From Streptomonospora mangrovi (lineage in GTDB: Bacteria > Actinomycetota > Actinomycetes > Streptosporangiales > Streptosporangiaceae): a stretch of 64,000 nucleotides of DNA. Of this stretch, positions 17,853 through 24,226 are shown one piece after another. Each line of letters starts with the position of its first letter. Position 1 is the first letter of the stretch. The notes under the pieces were generated by a model. The model saw nothing but the letters and a program-made list of their open reading frames with translations. It searched no databases and was not told where the DNA came from. A program made the translations under genes and the position numbers. The DNA lies in contig NZ_JAJAQC010000028.1 of assembly GCF_027604915.1 (NCBI RefSeq), positions 30,139 through 94,138 on the forward strand, given 5' to 3'.

Positions 17853-17934
17853 TGCCGCCCGCCGGGAAGGCCGTGCCGAGCCTGGCCCTCGCGGGGCCAC
17901 GATCCGCCGGGGCGCCCCAACCAAGACTCGGTCC

Positions 17935-18789
17935 GTGGACGACAGCGATCTGGGAACGTTCCTGCGCGCCCGCCGGGAGGCCGTCACCCCCGGCGAGGTG
18001 GGCCTGCCCACCGGACCGCGCCGGCGCACTCCCGGCCTGCGGCGCGCCGAGCTGGCCACCGTCGCCGGCGTCAGCGTGGACTACCTCACCCGGCTGGAGC
18101 AGGGCCGCGACCGCAACCCCTCGCCGCAGGTGCTTGCGGCGCTCGCCGACGCCCTGCGGCTGCCGGTGAGCGAGCGCGTGCACCTGCGCAACCTCGCCAA
18201 GGAGGCGTCGGGCGCCGACGTCCTGTGCCCGGGTGGCATGCCGCCCGACCGGCACGTGCGCCCCACCATCCGGGCGCTGCTGGACCGGCTGGAGCCCACC
18301 CCGGCCGCGCTGTTCGACCGGCTCGGCGACGTCCTCGCCCACACCGCCGCCTACGAGCGCCTGGCCGGACCCCTGGGCCTGCTGGACGGCGACCCGCCCA
18401 ACCGGGCCTGGTTCGTGTTCACCGACGACCGCGCCCGCGCGGCGTTCCCCGACTGGGACCGGGTGGCCGACCAGCAGGCGGCCCTGCTCAAGGCGGAGTC
18501 CTCGCGCACCGACCCGCACCTGGCGCACCTGGTGGAGGAGCTGACGGTCGCGGCCGGCGCCGCCTTCACCGACCGGATGGCGGCCGTGCCCGCCTCGCCC
18601 CGGCGCACCGGCGCCGAGCGGCTGGTCCACCCCGAGGTCGGCGAGCTGCGGCTGTCCTTCGAGATCCTCGACGCCGAGGGCCAGCACGTGGTCGTCCACC
18701 TCCCCGCCGACGACGCATCCGCCGCCGCCCTGGACCGCCTCACCCGCCGCCCGGGCGGCCTGCGGGCGGTGCCCGACCGCGCCCTGTAG
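17935..18789 (+). CDS. XRE-family regulator with MmyB-like ligand domain
   Basis: A 284-aa transcription factor. Residues about 8-75 are an XRE helix-turn-helix (FLRARREAVTP, TPGLRRAELATVAGVSVDYL, TRLEQGRDRNPSPQVL), and about 100-270 match the MmyB-like C-terminal domain (NRAWFVFTDDRARAAFPDW, DPHLAHLVEELTVA, HPEVGELRLSFEIL). GTG 17935 places the HTH eight residues in. It is divergent from the aldo/keto reductase, the usual arrangement in actinobacteria, so it probably controls that gene and itself. The ligand is unknown. Confidence 0.92.
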   Translation: MDDSDLGTFLRARREAVTPGEVGLPTGPRRRTPGLRRAELATVAGVSVDYLTRLEQGRDRNPSPQVLAALADALRLPVSERVHLRNLAKEASGADVLCPGGMPPDRHVRPTIRALLDRLEPTPAALFDRLGDVLAHTAAYERLAGPLGLLDGDPPNRAWFVFTDDRARAAFPDWDRVADQQAALLKAESSRTDPHLAHLVEELTVAAGAAFTDRMAAVPASPRRTGAERLVHPEVGELRLSFEILDAEGQHVVVHLPADDASAAALDRLTRRPGGLRAVPDRAL

Positions 18790-18833
18790 GGGGCACGCGC
18801 CGGGATCGGACGATCTTGGCCGCCGAGCGCGGC

Positions 18834-18848
18834 TAGGGTGTGGCCATG
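18834..18848 (+). promoter_or_regulatory. -10 element TAGGGT placing +1 at the metB ATG (leaderless)
   Basis: TAGGGT (18834-18839) ends six bases before ATG 18846, so transcription would start at the initiation codon. No good RBS precedes the ATG. A -35 is not obvious. Confidence 0.45.
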
Positions 18849-19991
18849 ACGTTCGACGGGTTTGAGACTCTGGCCATCCACGCCGGTCAGGAGGCCGACG
18901 CCCAGACCGGCGCGGTTGTGGTCCCCATCTACCAGACGAGCACCTACGCCCAGGACGGCGTGGGCGGGCTGCGCGGCGGCTACGAGTACTCGCGCACCGC
19001 CAACCCCACCCGTGCCGCGCTGGAGGAGTGCCTCGCGGCGCTGGAGTCGGGCATCCGCGGGCTGGCGTTCGCCTCGGGCATGGCGGCCGAGGACACCCTG
19101 CTGCGCACCATCGCCAAGCCGGGCGACCACGTGATCATCCCCGGCGACGCCTACGGCGGCACCTTCCGGCTGTTCTCCACGGTGCTGGAGCGCTGGGGCG
19201 TGCGCTGGGACGCGGTGCCCCAGTCCGACGTCGAGGCGGTGCGCGCGGCGGTGCGGCCCGAGACCGTGGCGGTCTGGGCCGAGACCCCGACCAACCCGCT
19301 GCTCAACATCACCGACATCGAGGCGCTGGCGGGCGTGGCCCACGAGGCGGGCGCCCTGCTGGTGGTCGACAACACCTTCGCCTCGCCCTACCTCCAGCGG
19401 CCGCTGGCGCTGGGTGCCGACGTGGTCGTGCACTCCACCACCAAGTACCTGGGCGGCCACTCCGACGTGGTGGGCGGCGCGCTGGTGGTCGCCGACGCCG
19501 AACTGGGCCACCGGCTGGCCTTCCACCAGAACACCATGGGCGCGGTCGCCGGCCCGTTCGACGCCTGGCTGACCCTGCGCGGCGTCAAGACCCTGGGCGT
19601 GCGCATGGACCGCCACTGCGCCAACGCCGAGCGGGTCGTCGAGGCGCTGGTGGCCCACCCGGCCGTGGCCGAGGTCTACTACCCGGGCCTGCCCGACCAC
19701 CCCGGGCACAAGACCGCCGAGCGCCAGATGCGCGCCTTCGGCGGGATGATCTCGTTCCGGCTGCGCGGCGGCGAGGACGCGGCGCTGAAGGTGTGCGAGC
19801 GCACGCGGGTGTTCACCCTCGGGGAGTCGCTGGGGGGCGTGGAGTCGCTGATCGAGCACCCGGGCCGGATGACCCACGCCTCGGCGGCGGGCTCGCCGCT
19901 GGAGGTGCCGGCCGACCTGGTGCGGCTGTCGGTGGGGATCGAGGCGGCCGAGGACCTGGTGGGCGACCTGGTCGCCGCGCTGGACCACTGA
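18846..19991 (+). CDS. metB: Cystathionine gamma-synthase
   Basis: A PLP enzyme of the Cys/Met metabolism family (381 aa) that joins an activated homoserine ester with cysteine in transsulfuration. The PLP lysine is in HSTTKYLGGHSD; other landmarks are YEYSRTANPTR, AFASGMAAE, VWAETPTNPLLNI, VVDNTFASPYLQ and SLGGVESLIEHP. The last block is shared with cystathionine gamma-lyase, so a lyase role cannot be ruled out. A GTG lies two codons earlier, but the TAGGGT box favours ATG 18846. It is expressed alone. Confidence 0.93.
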   Translation: MTFDGFETLAIHAGQEADAQTGAVVVPIYQTSTYAQDGVGGLRGGYEYSRTANPTRAALEECLAALESGIRGLAFASGMAAEDTLLRTIAKPGDHVIIPGDAYGGTFRLFSTVLERWGVRWDAVPQSDVEAVRAAVRPETVAVWAETPTNPLLNITDIEALAGVAHEAGALLVVDNTFASPYLQRPLALGADVVVHSTTKYLGGHSDVVGGALVVADAELGHRLAFHQNTMGAVAGPFDAWLTLRGVKTLGVRMDRHCANAERVVEALVAHPAVAEVYYPGLPDHPGHKTAERQMRAFGGMISFRLRGGEDAALKVCERTRVFTLGESLGGVESLIEHPGRMTHASAAGSPLEVPADLVRLSVGIEAAEDLVGDLVAALDH

Positions 19992-20052
19992 GGCCGAGGG
20001 CGCCGGCGCGGGCACCGGCCCGCCGCCCGCGGCGTCGGGGGCGGACGGCCGG

Positions 20053-20505
20053 TCAGCGCGGCAGCGCGGCGCGCGCGTAGGCCGCGAGGCGGGCGTCGAA
20101 GCCGTCGCCGTAGTCGCGGAAGGATCGGTAGCGGGGGCGGTGGGGGCTGCCGGTCTCGGTGCCGGCCAGGACGCGGCCGACGACGGCGGCGACCTGGCCG
20201 GGGCGGGGCAGTAGCCCTCCGGGAAGGTACCGGGTGCGCTCCAGGGCCACCCAGCCCTCGGCGTCCATGGGTCCGAAGCGCCAGCCGCTCTCCTCGTCCC
20301 AGACGAAGCGGAGCCGGCCGGGGCCGCCGGGCCCGCCGGCGCGGACGATGACGGAGACGTCGCGGGGGTCCAGCGGATCGTTCCAGTGGTCGAGCACGTC
20401 GACACCGCGGACGATGAGGCACTGAGCGACGAGTTCGACGTATGGCCGGGGCAGATCTACCCACGGGGCGGAATAAGGCACGGGACAAGGGCCGAAATCG
20501 CTCAC
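20053..20505 (-). CDS. Small actinobacterial protein of unknown function
   Basis: A 150-aa soluble protein from GTG 20505. It begins with LPRPYVELVAQCLIVRGVDV, has the strand-rich DPRDVSVIVRAGG and WDEESGWRF, then GWVALERTRYLPGGLLPRP and ends with a helix (FDARLAAYARAALPR). The pattern resembles the DUF6292-type proteins of streptomycetes, often found near small regulators, but I hold that only loosely. There is no strong RBS; an AT-rich stretch (20520-20560) upstream probably holds its promoter. Confidence 0.7.
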   Translation of the reverse strand: MSDFGPCPVPYSAPWVDLPRPYVELVAQCLIVRGVDVLDHWNDPLDPRDVSVIVRAGGPGGPGRLRFVWDEESGWRFGPMDAEGWVALERTRYLPGGLLPRPGQVAAVVGRVLAGTETGSPHRPRYRSFRDYGDGFDARLAAYARAALPR

Positions 20506-20845
20506 AGCGAAGTGTTTTCCACCTGGAAATTAAATGAAACAACATTAAGGCGGGAAAACCCGGACACGATTGTGTCACGGCGCGGATACCCGGTCGGCGG
20601 AATCCGCCGGCGGTTTCCCGGGATTTCGCGGTTGACCAGGGATTTTCGCGGATTTCGGTGCCCCCGCCACCGCGGTGTCCCGCCGGGCGGGCACCTCCCC
20701 TCGGGGAGGGTCCGGCTTCCGGCGGGAACGGGCGGTGGCGGATCGCGCGCCCGGGGGTGGCCGGGCGGGCGGTGGGTCCGCGGGGGGCGGACCGTCGCTC
20801 GTTCACTGCTTCCTGCGGGGGCGGGTCAGCGGTGACCCGCGGGGG
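20506..20845. other. 340-bp gap with AT-rich promoter-like stretch
   Basis: No gene seen. It holds the upstream region of the 150-aa protein (AT-rich 20510-20560), a short dyad GACAC-GATT-GTGTC (20563-20576), and GC-rich sequence towards the 3' end of the small membrane protein gene at 20846. Confidence 0.55.
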
Positions 20846-21109
20846 CTAGACCAGCGCGCCGGACCGGCCGAACTCGGGGTCGTCCTCGTCGTCGTCCTCG
20901 TCGCGCTCCGCTCCGGTGGGGAGGAAGCGCAGGCCGGTGACGCTGCGGCCCGCGCCCGAGAAGGTGCGGTCGTTGCGGCCGTTGCGCAGGGCGCGGAAGT
21001 GGCCGCGGTCGGTGCGCTTGATTCCGATGGTGGCGGCCACGAGCACTCCCAGCACGACGCTGAAGAACGCCACGAGCAGGATCACCATTGCTCCGATTAC
21101 CAGGGTCAT
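20846..21109 (-). CDS. Small one-TM protein, module copy 1
   Basis: An 87-aa protein with an N-terminal TM helix (TLVIGAMVILLVAFFSVVLG, out to about residue 29), a basic segment (IKRTDRGHFRALRNGRN) and a very acidic tail (ERDEDDDEDDPEF). ATG 21109 is chosen because AGGAGGGG precedes it; the longer frame to 21337 would cover the leader hairpins and the GntR promoter. It is divergent from a GntR/UTRA regulator. The same layout recurs at 22317-22544 with a structurally conserved leader, so it is probably the regulated target. Function unknown; a membrane peptide affecting a transporter or sensor is one possibility. Confidence 0.75.
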   Translation of the reverse strand: MTLVIGAMVILLVAFFSVVLGVLVAATIGIKRTDRGHFRALRNGRNDRTFSGAGRSVTGLRFLPTGAERDEDDDEDDPEFGRSGALV

Positions 21110-21126
21110 TTCCCCTCCTCTCGCTG

Positions 21127-21176
21127 CGTGCGAGCGCCCGTCCGACGTTCGCACGGCCCCGGCCGGTGTGGCCGGG
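21127..21176 (-). promoter_or_regulatory. Two-hairpin leader of small TM gene, copy 1
   Basis: In the transcript the order is hairpin P2 (21176-21158, 7 bp, loop 5), hairpin P1 (21155-21127, 9 bp with one G-U, 11-nt loop), RBS, ATG. The P1 loop 21136-21146 (plus-strand GCCCGTCCGAC) is identical to the copy at 22573-22583, while stem pairs differ but still pair (A-T against G-C at one position, G-U against G-C at the next). It could be a cis-acting RNA or a protein-binding DNA site. Confidence 0.6.
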
Positions 21177-21251
21177 AGAGGAATGAACCACTCCTCCGTC
21201 TGGTACCGCCTAGGGGGTTTGCCGGTCTCTGTCTCCTCTTCGGCGTTATGC

Positions 21252-21336
21252 GATTCATTCCTACCTTTAGCATGAGCGCCGGGTGGTGGTTCGTCAACAG
21301 GTCTGAGTAGAATCATTCGCACGAATCGGTGAATCA
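21252..21336 (+). promoter_or_regulatory. Promoter and repeated GAATCA half-sites of GntR gene 1
   Basis: TAGAAT (21308-21313) is a good -10. GATTCA (21252-21257), GAATCA (21310-21315), GAATC (21323-21327) and GAATCA (21331-21336) recur on both sides, giving possible operator half-sites for autoregulation. No clear -35. Confidence 0.45.
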
Positions 21337-21348
21337 CGGGGGGCGGCT

Positions 21349-22146
21349 GTGGAACCTCAGCACCTGCGCATCGCCGGCGACCTCATGGAGAAGATCGACG
21401 AAGGCGACTACGCCCCGGGCGCCCAGCTCCCCACCGAGGAAGAACTGATGCGCGAATGGGGCACCTCGCGCAACACCGTGCGCCGGGCGCTCCAGGAGCT
21501 GGCCAACCGGGGCCGGATCGACACCAAGCAGGGCAGCGGCAGCACGGTGCGCCGCTACCGCCCCACCCTCCACCTGGCCTCGCCCGCCCCCGCGGGCTCC
21601 GACGCCGAGCGCTACGAGTCCTACATCAACCGCCTCCGCGAGGAGGAGGGCCGGCTGCCCACCGAGCGCCTGGAGGTCGGCCGTGAACCCGCCACCGGCG
21701 TGCTCGCCGGGCTGCTCAAGCTCGACCCCGGCGACCCCCGCGCGTTCGTGGTGATCCGGCGGTGCGACCGCGTGGTCGGCCCCCAGTTGTGGCAGCGCCA
21801 GGAGTCCTACTACCCCGGCTTCATCGCCGAGGGCACGGAGCTGGAACTGCCCACCGACATCCCCGGCGGCACCAAGGACGTGATCGCCGGGCTGGGCTAC
21901 CCCCAGACCGGCGCCTGGGACGTCATCGGCGCCAAGATGCCCTCGCTCAAGGACTCCTCGCGGTTCGGGATCGGCCCGGGGGTGCCGCTGCTGGTGCACG
22001 AGCGGGTGGCCTACTCGGGGCAGACCCCGATCCGGTTCACCCGCACCACCATGCCCGCCGACCGCCACAAGCTGTTCTACGCCGAGGGCGACATCGACCC
22101 CGCGATCCTGAGCACCATCACCGACGTCAGCGTCTACGAGCGCTGA
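21349..22146 (+). CDS. GntR-family (HutC/UTRA) transcription regulator, module copy 1
   Basis: A 265-aa regulator. The winged HTH (about 5-70) has GAQLPTEEELM, TSRNTVRRALQELANRGRID and TKQGSGSTVRR; the UTRA effector domain (about 95-255) has LLKLDPGDPRAFVVIRRCDR, SYYPGFIAEGTELELP and ERVAYSGQTPIRFT. GTG 21349 follows GGGGGGCGG. It is divergent from the 87-aa membrane protein and is a close paralogue of the regulator at 22802. UTRA domains bind small molecules such as sugars or amino-acid derivatives; no metabolic operon sits beside it to suggest which. Confidence 0.93.
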   Translation: MEPQHLRIAGDLMEKIDEGDYAPGAQLPTEEELMREWGTSRNTVRRALQELANRGRIDTKQGSGSTVRRYRPTLHLASPAPAGSDAERYESYINRLREEEGRLPTERLEVGREPATGVLAGLLKLDPGDPRAFVVIRRCDRVVGPQLWQRQESYYPGFIAEGTELELPTDIPGGTKDVIAGLGYPQTGAWDVIGAKMPSLKDSSRFGIGPGVPLLVHERVAYSGQTPIRFTRTTMPADRHKLFYAEGDIDPAILSTITDVSVYER

Positions 22147-22178
22147 GGGCCGCTCGGGGCTGAGGTCCCCTCGGGGGA

Positions 22179-22213
22179 GGCGGCGCCCGCCCCCCTCCTC
22201 GGCGGGCGCCGCC
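22179..22213 (+). terminator. 13-bp hairpin after GntR gene 1
   Basis: GGCGGCGCCCGCC (22179-22191) pairs with 22201-22213 across a 9-nt pyrimidine loop, 33 bp past the stop. Confidence 0.7.
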
Positions 22214-22316
22214 CTGCCGGACCCCGGAGCCGCGGGGGCCGGCCGACCTTCGGCGGGCCGGCGATCCGGCGGCCCGGGCACCGGCCCGGCCACCAGGTCT
22301 CGGCGGCCCGCTGTTC

Positions 22317-22544
22317 TCAGTTCACCCGTGGTCCGGCGGCGCTGCCGGAGAGGTCGTCGGGGGTGCGCGCGTCGTCGGGCGCGGTACGTGCGCGGGGGAC
22401 CAGGGCGCCCAGGTCGGGGCGCTCCCGGCGGCGGTCCGGGGCGGGGCCGTCGGAGCCCTCGCCCTTGCCCATCGAGGCGGCCAGTGCCATGCCCACCGCG
22501 AAGGCCGCCACCACCACGGCGGCCACGATCACAACAGTCAGCAT
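22317..22544 (-). CDS. Small one-TM protein, module copy 2
   Basis: A 75-aa protein: TM helix at 2-24 (LTVVIVAAVVVAAFAVGMAL), then a hydrophilic, Pro/Arg/Asp-rich tail. It shares the topology and upstream leader of the 87-aa protein at 20846 but little tail sequence. The RBS GAGGAGGGA precedes ATG 22544. It is divergent from the second GntR/UTRA gene. Function unknown; the repeated pairing suggests it is what these regulators control. Confidence 0.72.
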   Translation of the reverse strand: MLTVVIVAAVVVAAFAVGMALAASMGKGEGSDGPAPDRRRERPDLGALVPRARTAPDDARTPDDLSGSAAGPRVN

Positions 22545-22563
22545 CGTCCCTCCTCTCCTGCGC

Positions 22564-22615
22564 CGTGCGGGCGCCCGTCCGACGCCCGCACGGCCGCCGC
22601 GCCGTGCGGCGCGGC
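22564..22615 (-). promoter_or_regulatory. Two-hairpin leader of small TM gene, copy 2
   Basis: P2 (22615-22596) is a 9-bp stem with a TG loop; P1 (22592-22564) is a perfect 9-bp stem with the 11-nt loop found in copy 1. The gap from P1 to the ATG is 19 nt here and 17 nt in copy 1. P2 has a different sequence from copy 1 but again pairs fully. Confidence 0.6.
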
Positions 22616-22657
22616 AGGGGGAACGCCTCCGCGGGGACCGGACACGCGACCCGGGGG

Positions 22658-22674
22658 GACTTGATCATCAAGTC
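22658..22674. promoter_or_regulatory. 17-bp palindrome GACTTGAT-C-ATCAAGTC
   Basis: Perfect 8-bp arms around one base, midway between the divergent small TM gene and GntR gene 2. GntR-family operators are short palindromes of this kind, so this is the best operator candidate. Confidence 0.6.
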
Positions 22675-22727
22675 ATTGGGGTCTAGTGTCCTAGTCAACT
22701 CATTGGAGTCGTACCCACAAGTCAACT
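22668..22727 (+). repeat. 27-bp iteron-like direct repeat, 2.3 copies
   Basis: TCAAGTCATTGGGGTC starts at 22668, TCAACTCATTGGAGTC at 22695 and a partial TCAACTG at 22722, exactly 27 bp apart. The array overlaps the palindrome and lies upstream of TAGACT (22764-22769), a likely -10 of GntR gene 2. Confidence 0.6.
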
Positions 22728-22801
22728 GTGCGGCGCGATTGTGGCGCCGTCAAGACTTACGGGTAGACTTATCGGAACGAATTCCGCGCTGTGGAGCGAC
22801 G

Positions 22802-23602
22802 ATGGAACCCCGGCACCTGGTGATCGCCCGTGCGCTGCTGTCCGACATCGACGGCGGCCGCTACGAGCCGGGCGACAGCCTGCCCACCGAGGAGCAGCTC
22901 ATGGCCTCCTACGGCACGTCCCGCAACACCGTGCGGCGCGCGCTCCAGGAACTGGCCAACCGGGGGCGCATCGACATCAAGCAGGGCAGCGGCAGCACGG
23001 TGCGCCGGCCCCGCCGGCCGATCGTGCACGTCGCGTCGTCGATCGAGGGGATCCCTGACGACGAGCGCTACGCCCGCTACGTCGAGCGCATGTCCAAGGA
23101 GCAGACCGAGGAGCCGCGGCTGCGGTTCCAGGCCCGGCGCGAACCCGCCGCCGGCCGCATCGCGCGGCTGCTCAAGATCGATCCCAACCGGCCCGGCGCG
23201 TTCGTGCTGTGCCGCCGCTGCGACCGCCTGTTCGGCGCGCGGCTGTGGGAGCGCCAGCTCAGCTACTACCCGGGCCACATCGCCGAGGGGTCCGAACTGG
23301 AGACCCCCGAGGACATCCCCACCGGCACCAAGGAGGTGCTGGCCGCCATGGGCTACCCGCAGACCCGGCACTGGGACGTCATCCGGGCCGAGATGCCCTC
23401 GATCAAGGACTCCGACCGCTTCGGCATGGGACCCGGGATCCCCCTGCTGGTGCACGAGCGGCTGGCGTTCTCCGGCGACACCCCGATCCGCTACACCGTG
23501 ACCCGGATGCCCGCGGACCGGCACCACCTGATGTACGTGGAGGGCGACACCTCCGAGGACGACCTGCTCGACGCGCTCCAGGCCAACACCTACGACGACT
23601 GA
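22802..23602 (+). CDS. GntR-family (HutC/UTRA) transcription regulator, module copy 2
   Basis: A 266-aa paralogue of the regulator at 21349. HTH landmarks: GDSLPTEEQLMASYGTSRNT, VRRALQELANRGRIDIKQGS; UTRA landmarks: LLKIDPNRPGAFVLCRRCDR, SYYPGHIAEGSELETPEDIP, FGMGPGIPLLVHERLAFSGD. The recognition-helix segment is identical to copy 1, so the two may share DNA targets, yet the upstream DNA differs. ATG 22802 is supported by alignment with copy 1. A gene for a lone UTRA protein follows 35 bp downstream and is probably in the same transcript. Confidence 0.93.
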   Translation: MEPRHLVIARALLSDIDGGRYEPGDSLPTEEQLMASYGTSRNTVRRALQELANRGRIDIKQGSGSTVRRPRRPIVHVASSIEGIPDDERYARYVERMSKEQTEEPRLRFQARREPAAGRIARLLKIDPNRPGAFVLCRRCDRLFGARLWERQLSYYPGHIAEGSELETPEDIPTGTKEVLAAMGYPQTRHWDVIRAEMPSIKDSDRFGMGPGIPLLVHERLAFSGDTPIRYTVTRMPADRHHLMYVEGDTSEDDLLDALQANTYDD

Positions 23603-23637
23603 CTGCTGAAGAACCGCACCCCGAAAAGGTGTTCTGT

Positions 23638-24198
23638 ATGAATGATGGCAACGGTGCCTTCCGTTACCCGGCCTCCCGCGAGCACGTGCGCGACTCCAAG
23701 GTCACCCACGACGCCTTCGACCAGTTCGTGGTCGACTCCGGCCGCGCGCCGAGCAAGCGGCTGGCCGTCCAGCGGCACGACTCCGTGCCCCAGCCCATCG
23801 CCGACCGCCTGGGCACCCCGGCGGCCGTGAGCCGCCGCGCCGTGCGCGAGATCGACGGCCGCGCGGTCGCGATCGAGACCTCCTACTACCCGGCCGACCT
23901 CGCCGAGGGCACCCCGCTGGTGGAGGAGGCCGACATCCCCGCCGGCACCATCAGCGTCCTGGCCGGGCTCGGCCACGCCCAGACCGGCTACCAGGACGAG
24001 TTGACCGCCCACCAGATCGGCCCCAACGAGGCCGCCGACCTCGGCGTGGCCGAGGGCACGCCCGCGCTCCAGTCCGTGCGGACCGTGTGGTCGGCCTCGC
24101 GGGTGCTGCGGGTGACCGTCACCGTGAGCCCGCTGGGCGGCGGCCTGGTCATGTGCTACGAGACCGGGGCGCCCGCCCCGGTGTCCCTCGGCGGCTGA
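23638..24198 (+). CDS. UTRA-domain protein lacking a DNA-binding domain
   Basis: A 186-aa protein that aligns over about residues 30-180 with the effector half of the two preceding regulators (RAVREIDGRAVAIETSYYPA, EGTPLVEEADIPAGTISVLA, LGHAQTGYQDELTA, LGVAEGTPALQSVRTVWS) but has no winged HTH. AAAAGG lies nine bases before ATG 23638, so it is translated in its own right and is not an obvious truncation of a longer frame. It could sequester the effector, form mixed dimers with the regulators, or be a decaying third copy. Confidence 0.85.
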   Translation: MNDGNGAFRYPASREHVRDSKVTHDAFDQFVVDSGRAPSKRLAVQRHDSVPQPIADRLGTPAAVSRRAVREIDGRAVAIETSYYPADLAEGTPLVEEADIPAGTISVLAGLGHAQTGYQDELTAHQIGPNEAADLGVAEGTPALQSVRTVWSASRVLRVTVTVSPLGGGLVMCYETGAPAPVSLGG

Positions 24199-24226
24199 GC
24201 CTCCGGGGCGCCAGGGGGCCGGCCGA

